Made by a program: the position numbers and the translations under genes
The notes under the pieces: model-generated
The model's database searches: none
The model's input: the letters and a program-made list of their open reading frames with translations, nothing else
Told to the model about the DNA's origin: nothing
Shown: positions 18,803-26,116 of the stretch, piece by piece
Layout: each line of letters starts with the position of its first letter
Position numbering within the stretch: position 1 is the first letter of the stretch
Assembly (NCBI RefSeq): GCF_004369225.1
Contig: NZ_QFFZ01000006.1
Coordinates: 1 to 64,000, forward strand
DNA length: 64,000 nt
Direction of reading: 5' to 3'
DNA from: Pelotomaculum propionicicum
GTDB lineage: Bacteria > Bacillota > Desulfotomaculia > Desulfotomaculales > Pelotomaculaceae

Positions 18803-19042
18803 ATGACAAGGAAGCTTATATACTATTCTTTCTTTGCATTACAGTTTATGGTTATTCTCGCTCTTATAAAAACAGACAAAGCCGATTACCTCAAAGATGT
18901 AGCCTTCACAACTTTAATTATAGCCATTTATATATTCCTGGAATTTAAATACAACCTGAGCATCAGCAACTATATTAGAGTCTGTGTTCTGCTGCTGGTG
19001 TCTAGATTGGTAATATATACCAACCTGGTCTTTTTCGTTTGA
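18803..19042 (+). pseudogene. N-terminal half of a membrane protein, probably split by an inversion
   Basis: About 79 residues with three hydrophobic segments, ending abruptly after SNYIRVCVLLLV with an unrelated-looking tail. The topology and the last segment suggest the front of a roughly 200-residue membrane protein. The C-terminal half of such a protein, with no start of its own, lies on the opposite strand at 23147-23578. Two halves in opposed orientation are what an inversion of the intervening 4.5 kb would leave. GGAG lies just before the ATG. It could also be a free-standing small membrane protein. Confidence 0.45.
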
Positions 19043-19277
19043 AAGATAATATTTATTGGTAAAAATAATTAATCCAATCTTAAAAGCATATTTCTCTTTG
19101 CTCATTCGCGGGTGATAATATAAAACCGGAATAGCATTGTGGACTTACTGTAATATGGGCGTGATCCATCCAATGATATAAACAGAATTAGTGATTTCCC
19201 AGGAGTATAAAGCAAAGGATAACTAACCTGTTTAAGTACATAATATTTTAGGTATTAGGATTGGAGTGAGAATTAGA

Positions 19278-20111
19278 ATGTATAAACCTGTGATAGACTT
19301 TCATGTTCACCTGTCAGAATATGAGTCCTTTGGTGAAGATGCCTTTAATTTCTTTGCAAGCGCCTTCCCCTCCAAAGAAGAATACGTTGAGTTTTGCAGA
19401 ATTCAGAGTGACCCTCAGGCCTTTTTGCAGCTGATGGACCATAATGGAGTAGATTATTCAGTAGTATTAGCAGAGATTTCACCTCTGTCAACTGGTATTG
19501 CCACAAATGAAATGGTAGAAGCTTTCTGCCAGGCGAGTCCGAGATTAATACCGTTTTGCACTATAAATCCCTATCTGCACCCGAATATGGGCAAAATGTT
19601 AGAGGACTTAATTCTAAATCATGGCTTCAAGGGGCTTAAGCTTTTACCCTCATACAATTACTTTTATCCCAATGACAATTTCCTCTACCCCTTGTATGCT
19701 GTTGCCGAAAGGCTTGGCATACCTGTGCTTTTCCATACAGGATCCTCGATATTTACAGGCGTCCGTATTAAGTATGCCAATCCCATTTTTTATGATGATG
19801 TGGCTATAGACTTTCCGGACATGAAGATCATTATGGCACACGGCGGTCGTGGCCTGTGGTACAATGAAGCAATAAACATGGCTCGCCTGCACAAGAATAT
19901 TTATATCGAAGTATCAGGCTTGCCCCCCAAAAAGCTGCTTGAATTCTTCCCTGATATGGGTCGATTTTCGCATAAATTTATTTTTGGCACTGACTGGCCC
20001 AGTGTGGATGTCAAAAAGAATATCGAAATAATCAGGAATTTAAATATCTCTGATGAGGCCATTGCGAGGATACTCGGAGAAAACGCTAAGCAGCTCTTGG
20101 AATTGGATTGA
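19278..20111 (+). CDS. amidohydrolase family protein (Amidohydro_2 type)
   Basis: A metal-dependent hydrolase or decarboxylase-like TIM barrel of 277 residues. The metal-binding HVH is at the start (VIDFHVHLSEYES), followed by the His of LFHTGSS near residue 155, MAHGGRG near 190 and the catalytic Asp in FGTDWPS near 240. The ATG at 19278 starts directly at the barrel; a GTG at 19266 is an alternative. The substrate cannot be told. A terminator-like palindrome follows. Confidence 0.82.
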   Translation: MYKPVIDFHVHLSEYESFGEDAFNFFASAFPSKEEYVEFCRIQSDPQAFLQLMDHNGVDYSVVLAEISPLSTGIATNEMVEAFCQASPRLIPFCTINPYLHPNMGKMLEDLILNHGFKGLKLLPSYNYFYPNDNFLYPLYAVAERLGIPVLFHTGSSIFTGVRIKYANPIFYDDVAIDFPDMKIIMAHGGRGLWYNEAINMARLHKNIYIEVSGLPPKKLLEFFPDMGRFSHKFIFGTDWPSVDVKKNIEIIRNLNISDEAIARILGENAKQLLELD

Positions 20112-20123
20112 TCAGAAAATATT

Positions 20124-20155
20124 TTAACGCGCTGGAATTGTTCCCGGCGCGTTAA
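20124..20155 (+). terminator. terminator-like palindrome, copy 1 of a dispersed family
   Basis: TTAACGCGC (20124-20132) pairs with GCGCGTTAA (20147-20155), with extra GGAA/TTCC pairing inside the loop, and TTATTTT follows. It ends the amidohydrolase gene. Close relatives with the same stem and loop sequence lie at 25884-25911 and 26937-26962. Confidence 0.7.
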
Positions 20156-20337
20156 TTATTTTCCGTTTAATCTTCCGGTTTTTCTAAGCTAATGTACAGT
20201 TCTTTTGGCTTGCATAATTAGGGAACAAAAAGACCAAAAATATTTTATTACAGGAAGGATTTATTTTAAATGAAATGAACTTTTAATGTAGTTTTTTGGT
20301 TTTCCGCATTCTGACCATAGGCGGAGGAATCAGTACT

Positions 20338-21144
20338 ATGTCTGACGATAAGATTTGCTTCTGCGGCAGCATGAGAAGGCATAAAAAATGCCACCCGGAT
20401 ATATCCTGGGAAAGCCTTGCCGCCAAAATGCTGTCTTTGTATGCGGAGTCAGACAGACTTATTGACACCCATTACTCTAAAAACCGTGTTAAGCCGGTAT
20501 GCAGAAAAGGATGCAGTGAGTGCTGCAGCACCGTTTTTAGCGTCTCAATAGTAGAATTTTTTTTAATTTGCCGCGAAATGATCAAGTTTGATCATAAAAG
20601 AGTGGCGCTGGTTAAGCAAAGGGTTTTGCAGAGCATATCTTACTTAAACAGCAAGCAGCCCCAGTTGTTAGATTATTTCAGGTCTAACCACTCGGGGCTT
20701 GACTTTAAAGAAATGTCACTGAAAGTCTATGAATTATCAAAAGGTGTTAAAATTGATTGTCCCTTTTTAACTGAGCTGACAAACAGGGAAAGGATTTGTT
20801 CAGTTTATAATGTAAGACCATTAATTTGCAGGATAGCAGGAACATCGTTTTACTCCAACGACGAAAATATGTATATATGTTCACATATAGGCACTAACAA
20901 AACAATAATGTCCAGCGGGCCAAGCACGGTGGATATTTGGGGCAGCTTTATAAAAGAGATCCTGACAGTCACTTATAATGATGCGATCTACAGAGGAACT
21001 GTTTACCCCCTCATTTATTGGCTGTACCTGGCACTAAACGAACTGGAAAACCTTAAAATCTATCTTGGCGGAGAACGGCACCAAAAATACTTTCAGATGC
21101 CTTACACTAAAGCTAAAGAAAAAGTCCTCCTGGGATTATCATAG
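20338..21144 (+). CDS. YkgJ-type cysteine cluster protein
   Basis: A protein of about 268 residues. The start carries a SEC-C-like cysteine/histidine motif (CFCGSMRRHKKCH). The YkgJ pattern follows as CRKGCSECCS near residue 55, with the matching cysteines of CSVYNVRPLICR near 160 and a further Cys in YICSHIG. Such Cys-rich domains are thought to hold zinc or an iron-sulphur centre. The role is unknown. GGCGGAGGA lies 10 bases before the ATG at 20338; the frame itself is open further upstream. Confidence 0.8.
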   Translation: MSDDKICFCGSMRRHKKCHPDISWESLAAKMLSLYAESDRLIDTHYSKNRVKPVCRKGCSECCSTVFSVSIVEFFLICREMIKFDHKRVALVKQRVLQSISYLNSKQPQLLDYFRSNHSGLDFKEMSLKVYELSKGVKIDCPFLTELTNRERICSVYNVRPLICRIAGTSFYSNDENMYICSHIGTNKTIMSSGPSTVDIWGSFIKEILTVTYNDAIYRGTVYPLIYWLYLALNELENLKIYLGGERHQKYFQMPYTKAKEKVLLGLS

Positions 21145-21219
21145 AAATCTTTAAAAGTGTTACATTAATGATAGTAAAAAGCAACTTGAGATTAAGATTC
21201 TTCATATGGGAGGCAATCA

Positions 21220-21585
21220 ATGTTTAAACCAGGAGTCGGGTTTCATTACAATATAAGCAATCTGGAACTTACTTTGTCATTCTATACTGAAAAGCTTGGT
21301 TTCAAGGAGCTTTATTGCGATGCAAACAACGGGCAGTCTATAGTCACCACGAACACTGAAGATTGTTTTATCGGGTTTGCTGAGGCTCAGCCAATCAGCC
21401 CTTCCTCCACCTGCATCACATTTGAAGTGGAGAACATTGAGCAGGCGGTCCAGAATCTGCAGCAAAAAGGCATCGAGTTTAAAGGCGGCATCATTGTAGT
21501 TCCTGGTGTAGTCAAACTGGCCAAATTCTTTGACCCCGACGGATACAAACTGATGCTTTCGGAAAGAATCATCCAACACTTTTAA
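21220..21585 (+). CDS. VOC family protein (glyoxalase/bleomycin resistance fold)
   Basis: A 121-residue single-domain protein with the paired beta-alpha-beta-beta-beta fold of the vicinal oxygen chelate superfamily: it starts FHYNISNLELTLSFYTEKLG and ends with AKFFDPDGYKLMLSE, where the Glu/Asp of the metal site usually lies. GGGAGG precedes the ATG. The substrate is unknown; it is distinct from the methylmalonyl-CoA epimerase further on. Confidence 0.78.
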   Translation: MFKPGVGFHYNISNLELTLSFYTEKLGFKELYCDANNGQSIVTTNTEDCFIGFAEAQPISPSSTCITFEVENIEQAVQNLQQKGIEFKGGIIVVPGVVKLAKFFDPDGYKLMLSERIIQHF

Positions 21586-21593
21586 AAGGGTTA

Positions 21594-21746
21594 TTATCCC
21601 AGGTAAGCGTCTACAACCAGGGAATTATACAGCAGTTTCTCTCCCAATCCTGTCATTTCTATTGCCCCGTTCTGCAGCACATACCCTCTGCGGGCAACTT
21701 TCAGCGCTTTGCGGGCGTTCTGTTCAACCAGGAGGATGGTAATGCC
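21594..21746 (-). pseudogene. remnant of livF (branched-chain amino acid ABC transporter ATPase), C-terminus only
   Basis: Read on the minus strand, this encodes about 50 residues that match the end of LivF: ITILLVEQNARKALKVARRG, then GYVLQNGAIEMTG, ending LVVDAYLG and a stop. A TAG lies in frame just upstream and no Walker motifs exist in the region, so only the tail of the gene remains. It lies directly after a LivM tail, with livG and the rest of livF missing. Confidence 0.75.
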
Positions 21747-21909
21747 CTATCTTCTTCCGCCATACTGCTATTTTTCGTTTATAAGGGAGCAGTCCCTGTG
21801 GCCGGAAAATACACATCAAGATCAAAATCAGCCCCAAAATCATGCGCTCGTACTTGGCAGGGTCAAACTGGGATGGTATGACGAGAATACCCTGACTCCT
21901 GGTCTTCAT
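21747..21909 (-). pseudogene. remnant of livM (branched-chain amino acid ABC permease), C-terminus only
   Basis: The minus strand encodes a segment, KYERMILGLILILMCIFRPQ, followed by GLLPYKRKI, that matches the final membrane helix and tail of LivM permeases. The rest of the permease is absent upstream. Together with the livF tail next to it, this shows that a liv operon once lay here and was largely deleted. The frame continues a little into the livF remnant. Confidence 0.65.
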
Positions 21910-21914
21910 AAATA

Positions 21915-22081
21915 GTCTGGCCTTCCCTGACCAGGCGCACGCCGCTTTCCACCCAGTAGGCCTTGCTGGCAGAGGCGGTAGTACCGCTGTCTGATGGCTC
22001 CTCTGTACCGAATTATGCTTACTGTTTTAGTTGCGCCGTCCCAGCCTGCTTTCGCGCCCAGTGCTTCACTCACAAATACTA
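21915..22081 (-). pseudogene. remnant carrying a copper amine oxidase-like stalk repeat
   Basis: On the minus strand, just after the end of the ttcA-like gene, the frame reads FVSEALGAKAGWDGATKTVS, a textbook end of the stalk repeat seen in Firmicute wall proteins. After that, a change of frame is needed to go on with a second coherent stretch (AYWVESGVRLVREGQTIYED). There is no start or signal peptide. It is a frameshifted fragment of a surface or binding protein. Confidence 0.5.
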
Positions 22082-22831
22082 TTATTTTCTTCTCCCCCTT
22101 GGGCGGACCTCCGGCCATAAATTTTCCTGGTCGAAGGTCTGGAGGGAGTTGAGAAAACGTGCTTTAAAATCAGGGAAGCGCTGGACGAGGTCAAGCAGAA
22201 ATTCCTTCACGACCTCTCTGTGGGTATGTCCGTTAACAGGGCAGGGGTTGGCAATAAACGGCAATTTCTCAGATTGTAAAAAGGACATGACTTCCTCAGC
22301 GGCAAGATAAACCAGTGGCCTGATCATGGTAAGCCCGGTACGGTCCAGAAAGGTAGATGGTGAGAATACTTTCATTTGGCCGGTATAAATCATGCTCAAA
22401 AAAAATGTTTCAATAACATCGTCAAGGTGATGGCCAAGGGCAACCTTGTTGCACCCCAGTTCAAGGGCTTTTGTATGCAGCGCGCCGCGGCGCAGGTGTG
22501 AACAAATGGCGCAGGGACTGCCTCCGTCCCGCTCTTCGAAGACTATTTTTGCAATTTCAGTTTCAACGATATGAAAAGGAACATTAATGGAGCGGCAGAA
22601 TTCTTCCAGCACCTGCACATCCATCGGCCAGCCGGTCTTAACAAAAATAGTCTCCAGTTCGAACTTGACCGGCAGGAAACGGCTGATCAGTTTAAGCGCA
22701 TACAGCAGGGTGACACTGTCTTTGCCGCCTGAGAAAGCAACCACAACCCGGTCGCCGTTTTCGATCATACCGAAATCATAGATGGCGCGTTTGACTCTTG
22801 CCAAAAACCACTTGCGATAATTCTTGATCAT
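22082..22831 (-). CDS. ttcA: tRNA 2-thiocytidine biosynthesis protein TtcA-like PP-loop ATPase
   Basis: A 249-residue ATP pyrophosphatase. The PP-loop is FSGGKDSVTLLYAL near residue 34, and the two conserved cysteines of TtcA appear as CAICSHLRRGAL near 121, followed by LGHHLDDVIETFFLSM. TtcA uses an iron-sulphur cluster to thiolate cytidine 32 of some tRNAs. The position of the CxxC motif fits this group rather than the TilS or MesJ group. Its end abuts gene fragments, but the protein looks complete. Confidence 0.82.
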   Translation of the reverse strand: MIKNYRKWFLARVKRAIYDFGMIENGDRVVVAFSGGKDSVTLLYALKLISRFLPVKFELETIFVKTGWPMDVQVLEEFCRSINVPFHIVETEIAKIVFEERDGGSPCAICSHLRRGALHTKALELGCNKVALGHHLDDVIETFFLSMIYTGQMKVFSPSTFLDRTGLTMIRPLVYLAAEEVMSFLQSEKLPFIANPCPVNGHTHREVVKEFLLDLVQRFPDFKARFLNSLQTFDQENLWPEVRPRGRRK

Positions 22832-23146
22832 GTTTAAGCCCCTTTTACTGCCGCATTTATTAATTTGACAAATATATAATAATAAGCGCTGACAATAAAG
22901 ACAAGTCCCGCAGGAATAAGTTGCATTGTCGACATAGGAGGTTTTTATAATGAATCCAAAGTGTTGGTATCATTATGCAGTAAAATAAAAATGACCACCG
23001 TATGCTCCAGCCATTATGATATGAAAAATAGCCTAGAGAGTATGAAGTCCATTCGATACTTGTAAAAACCAGAGTATTCCCTGTACTTGATTATAAATAT
23101 TAAAAGTGATTATTTGTTGTGCCGGAGGAAAATATAAATTTTTTAT
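22832..23146. other. intergenic stretch with an orphan translation start
   Basis: No full gene. A strong ribosome binding site (TAGGAGG) at about 22935-22941 is followed by an ATG at 22950, but the frame closes after 12 codons (MNPKCWYHYAVK). This looks like the front end of a lost gene or a leader peptide. The rest is AT-rich without clear structure. Confidence 0.4.
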
Positions 23147-23578
23147 TCAAAGTCTCTGCTTAACACCCATAAAACAAACATGGAAAGCCGCAAGCAGAGA
23201 CCCGGCCACATCTGAGATCAGGTCCAGGTCGGTATCAACGAAATCTGGTTGATTATGTATACTTGGTTGGATTGTAATATCTGTAATGTATTCAATAATT
23301 TCGAAAACAGCGCCCAGGCTGATACCAACGAGTGCTATGAAAATAAATTGATTTAATTTTGATGAGAAAAATAGTGTTGTTTTCTGTTTCATCAAAGAAT
23401 AAACGAAAAGTGCTATCGAGTAGATACCAAACACATGCAGCACCTTGTCGAATACCGTTGACGTTGAGTAAAGGTCAATATACTTGCCTGCATAATTGTG
23501 TAAAGGGTCTTTCTGGTTATATATAAGTTCATATAAGCCGTAACAAAAATATTCATTATGATGAATGGCAAGACTGTG
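23147..23578 (-). pseudogene. C-terminal half of a YjdF/DUF2238-like membrane protein, start missing
   Basis: On the minus strand a frame open from just after a TGA at 23579-23581 encodes about 143 residues. The recognisable blocks are LYSTSTVFDKVLHVFG, LGISLGAVFEIIEYITD and DTDLDLISDVAGSLLAA, typical of YjdF-like membrane proteins. There is no ATG with a binding site at the proper place; a GTG at 23443 would lose conserved residues. The missing front is probably the piece at 18803-19042 on the other strand, so one gene appears split by an inversion. Confidence 0.55.
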
Positions 23579-23714
23579 TCAGTAGGGTTTTACCCTGAAG
23601 AATACAGTGCACCCATGGACTCGCACATGTAAATTCATTTTAAAAGGATAAAAAAGGTGTTGGTAAATTATTGTGATGAATTATATAATAAGATATTATT
23701 GGAGGTATCCTTAA

Positions 23715-24461
23715 ATGATTGATATCCATAGCCATATCCTGCCTGGTCTGGACGATGGGGCGGCCAGTATGGACGAAGCCATTGCCATGGCCCGCTGCGC
23801 TGTCATGGGTGGCATCAGGCAAATGGTAGCTACACCCCACGTGAAAACAAGGCTTTACCCCAGTAGGGAAGCGATTATGGACGTAATGACAAACCTGCAA
23901 AAAGCACTGATGAACAATGGAATCAGTCTAATTATCCTGCCTGGAGCGGAATATAGAATAGATCCCGAACTACCTAAGCGGTTTTCCAGGGGTGAACTAC
24001 TTACGATCAACAACAAGGGAAGATACCTGCTGGTAGAACTTCCTGACGGGTACGTTCCCGATTATACGTCCAATGTTTTCCAAGAGTTACAGCAGCAGGG
24101 CGTAACACCAATTATCGCTCACCCGGAGAGAAACAATGTCTTTATCAGAGACCATTCCCGTCTTTACGAGCTGATCGCGGATGGCGCCCTGGCCCAGCTG
24201 ACTGCTGGCAGCCTGACCGGTTACTTTTGTCCTGATGTAACTGTTGCCGCCCGGGCTTTTTTGGAGCATGGCTCTGTCCACTTCATCGCTTCCGATGCGC
24301 ATTCCACCAGCGGCCAGCTGCCACAGTTCGAGCCTGCAGCAAAAGAGGCAGTACGGCTGCTTGGTGAAGAGAAGGGGCACCGCTTGCTAATAGCTAACCC
24401 CCAACGGGCGATAAGAGGTGAATTTATTGAAGTTGGCGAATTGAAGAAAAAAGTAATCTAA
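23715..24461 (+). CDS. PHP-type tyrosine-protein phosphatase, CpsB/YwqE family
   Basis: A 248-residue metal-dependent phosphatase of the PHP superfamily that removes phosphate from bacterial tyrosine kinases controlling capsule or exopolysaccharide synthesis. The metal-binding pattern is at the start (MIDIHSHILPGLDDGA), with ATPHVKTR near residue 38, PIIAHPERN near 133 and FIASDAHSTSG near 193. GGAGG precedes the ATG. No tyrosine kinase or capsule gene lies nearby, so its partner is elsewhere. Confidence 0.88.
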   Translation: MIDIHSHILPGLDDGAASMDEAIAMARCAVMGGIRQMVATPHVKTRLYPSREAIMDVMTNLQKALMNNGISLIILPGAEYRIDPELPKRFSRGELLTINNKGRYLLVELPDGYVPDYTSNVFQELQQQGVTPIIAHPERNNVFIRDHSRLYELIADGALAQLTAGSLTGYFCPDVTVAARAFLEHGSVHFIASDAHSTSGQLPQFEPAAKEAVRLLGEEKGHRLLIANPQRAIRGEFIEVGELKKKVI

Positions 24462-24488
24462 TTATGTTTCGAAGTAATAAGGGTAAAT

Positions 24489-24785
24489 CTATGCCGAATA
24501 TCTCAGCCCTTCGACCTCCAACTCCTGGTATACAAACTTGTTACCTTCCAGGAATATCCTAATCCCTTCCGGATTAATAACAGCCTCCTTAAGAATGTAG
24601 ACCTTAATCCCATCGGCAATTATTACTTCATATTTTTCTGGTTCGGACGGTTCACCTTCTAATACAACAGGCATCATAGTAAGGCCAAAGCAGCCGCCAC
24701 ACGTCATCATCGCCTCTACAGTAACGGCTTCAGCTCTGTTGAGAATGAAGTCCCTGGCATCTTCGGAAATCTCAACTTTGATCAT
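24489..24785 (-). CDS. HesB-like / CC-motif small protein
   Basis: A 98-residue protein whose start (KVEISEDARDFILNRAEAVT) and beta-rich remainder resemble small HesB/IscA-like proteins that carry a C-C or C-Se motif. Here the motif appears as MTCGGCFG near residue 30. IscA proper has three cysteines, two of them near the C-terminus, which are missing here, so this is not a standard iron-sulphur carrier. The function is unknown; redox or metal binding is likely. It stands alone. Confidence 0.6.
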   Translation of the reverse strand: MIKVEISEDARDFILNRAEAVTVEAMMTCGGCFGLTMMPVVLEGEPSEPEKYEVIIADGIKVYILKEAVINPEGIRIFLEGNKFVYQELEVEGLRYSA

Positions 24786-25061
24786 TTTAACAACCCCTAA
24801 TAATTTTTATTACACATTAATGAAGGCAGTATCTTATGACATACAGAACATGGCAGCAACTTTTTTTCTAGCCGATATCTATGATATTTTATCATGTTTG
24901 TTATTCCTTCTACAATGATGCAAAATGGACTCTTTTCCTCATTAATTAATTGTACCATCTATTGATATTACTTTGTTACCCATCAAGAATGACGAATATT
25001 CATATTGGAACTTGTTACATATTTAGGGCTCAATAGGCTTTTAAAAGGAGAGTTTGAAGCT

Positions 25062-25318
25062 ATGGAGCGAGGCATTTGCATTATCGGCATTCTAGTTACG
25101 AAAGGGCGAACCACGCGCCGGAAGTGCAGCAGGTGCTGACAAAGCACGGATCACAAATTTTAAGCCGCAACGGGATCCCCGACCCCGGACGCCAGAGAGG
25201 TATTATCACCTTGACCATGCAGGCCAACGATAGTGAAAGGCAAAGCCTGGAGAATGACTTAAAGAGGATCGACGGGATATCCGTTAAGTCATTTTGCCTT
25301 ACTGACGCTATTGAGTAG
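25062..25318 (+). pseudogene. TM1266-like iron-only hydrogenase system regulator, frameshifted
   Basis: AAAGGAG stands 11 bases before the ATG at 25062, and this frame starts MERGICIIGILV, as TM1266-family proteins do, but soon closes. The rest of the family sequence (VQQVLTKHGSQILSRNGIP, then GIITLTMQANDSE and the end DGISVKSF) continues in a second frame to 25318. The two join near 25095-25100 if one base is added. So this is a gene with a single-base loss, or a sequencing error. The family is a small ACT/NikR-like domain linked to [FeFe] hydrogenase loci; none lies in the window. Confidence 0.65.
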
Positions 25319-25334
25319 TTGAGAAAGAGTAAAA

Positions 25335-25373
25335 ACCCGGAATTCCACGCACTAACTACACTGTAATCCGGGT
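25335..25373 (+). terminator. hairpin after the TM1266-like gene
   Basis: ACCCGGAATT pairs with AATCCGGGT across a loop of about 20 bases, 17 bases after the stop codon. It is preceded by an A-run, so it would have a T-tail only when read on the minus strand. Confidence 0.45.
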
Positions 25374-25413
25374 AATTTAGCTCGTTCTAAGTATAAAGCT
25401 GGGATTATAGCTT

Positions 25414-25443
25414 ATATGCCCATATATTACTATATGGGCATAT
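25414..25443. repeat. perfect 13-bp palindromic hairpin
   Basis: ATATGCCCATATA at 25414-25426 and its exact complement at 25431-25443 enclose a 4-base loop, and TAACTTTTTC follows. It may be a rho-independent terminator on the plus strand or a protein-binding palindrome. Confidence 0.5.
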
Positions 25444-25734
25444 TAACTTTTTCTGGAGTTAAGAAAAACCGCTCTATTTTCAACGGATAAAGAACGGTAA
25501 CATATTACCTGTATATTCCATATTTTAATATACAGGGAGGAGATAGTCACCTTTCTATTAACCCGCATCCAGTTGCAGCTAAACCCCCTCCAGAAGACCA
25601 GAATAAAAAGATAACCATTAATGAGAGACCGCATTGTCACTATCTTTTTTTATGTTCTTTATTATACTCTGCTAGATTACAAGTGTTAATACGTCGAAAA
25701 TAAAACGATAGACGTCTTAGTAAATAAGGAAAAA

Positions 25735-25875
25735 ATGAGGGTAACTTCGGCAAACCTGCCGCCGCAAAAATAACACAACGGGAAAAGCGCGGATGCGCTG
25801 CGCACCAGCGATTGAAAGTACCAAACTGCAGGCAAACCCGCTGAAGATAATAGTAGTATGAAATACCTTAGCTAG
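25735..25875 (+). pseudogene. possible decayed short coding frame with two in-frame stops
   Basis: An ATG at 25735 shortly after AAGGA opens a frame that reads 12 codons to TAA, then 13 more to TGA, then 19 more to TAG. Between the stops the codon choice looks coding (NGKSADALRTSD), in contrast to the AT-rich surroundings. It may be a fragment of a lost gene. No family is recognised. Confidence 0.25.
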
Positions 25876-25883
25876 TATATTTT

Positions 25884-25911
25884 GATGCGTTAGAAACGAT
25901 TCTAGCGCGTT
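25884..25911. repeat. terminator-like palindrome, copy 2
   Basis: TGCGTTAGAA pairs with TTCTAGCGC (one G-T pair) around ACGA, and TTATTTTTAAAA follows. Its sequence matches the complement of copy 3 at 26937-26962 almost base for base and is similar to copy 1 at 20124-20155. Confidence 0.6.
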
Positions 25912-25934
25912 TAGTTATTTTTAAAAGAAGTGAA

Positions 25935-26090
25935 GATATTATGTAAAACCGCATAGATTAACTAACCCGGTAGAAAACATTATGGGCGGGAAAATAATGA
26001 AGGAGTCTGCAGCCATAAAACTTCCGCCCAGCTTAGAAGGCAGTAAGCGTTGCGGGAGATTCCTTTCTAAGGGCGGGTTTACATAATATC
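25935..26090. mobile_element. 156-bp MITE-like element or structured RNA with 18-bp terminal inverted repeats
   Basis: The left end GATATTATGTAAAACCGC (25935-25952) and the complement of the right end (26073-26090) differ at one base. Inside, the right half forms its own hairpin: CCGCCCAGCTTAGAAGG pairs imperfectly with CCTTTCTAAGGGCGGG. There is no coding frame and no obvious target duplication. Size, terminal repeats and strong fold fit a non-autonomous transposable element; a structured RNA is the alternative. Confidence 0.45.
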
Positions 26091-26116
26091 TATTATCGGA
26101 ACATAAACAGGGGTGT

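Larger units (their letters stand above)
25319..26116. other. 800-bp intergenic region rich in inverted repeats
   Basis: No intact gene. It holds a terminator-like hairpin (25335-25373), a 13-bp-stem hairpin (25414-25443), a small decayed frame (25735-25875), one copy of a dispersed palindrome (25884-25911) and a 156-bp structured inverted-repeat element (25935-26090). A minus-strand open frame at 25443-25640 has no binding site and no recognisable content, and is probably chance. Confidence 0.5.

Noticed and set aside
23460-23575. Frameshift inside the YjdF-like fragment suggested by the open reading MNIFVTAYMN in another frame
   Set aside because: The main frame is open from 23578 to the end and reads coherently up to the conserved blocks, so no frameshift is needed; only the front is missing.
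25443-25640. Minus-strand open frame of 65 codons
   Set aside because: No ribosome binding site, no domain, AT-rich codons unlike neighbouring genes, and it starts inside an AT-rich gap.
25735-25860. Possible c-di-GMP-I (GEMM) type riboswitch because of two GGCAAAC strings
   Set aside because: The spacing of the conserved GCAAAC and the second stem do not fit, and no gene follows in a suitable place. A decayed coding frame explains the base composition as well.
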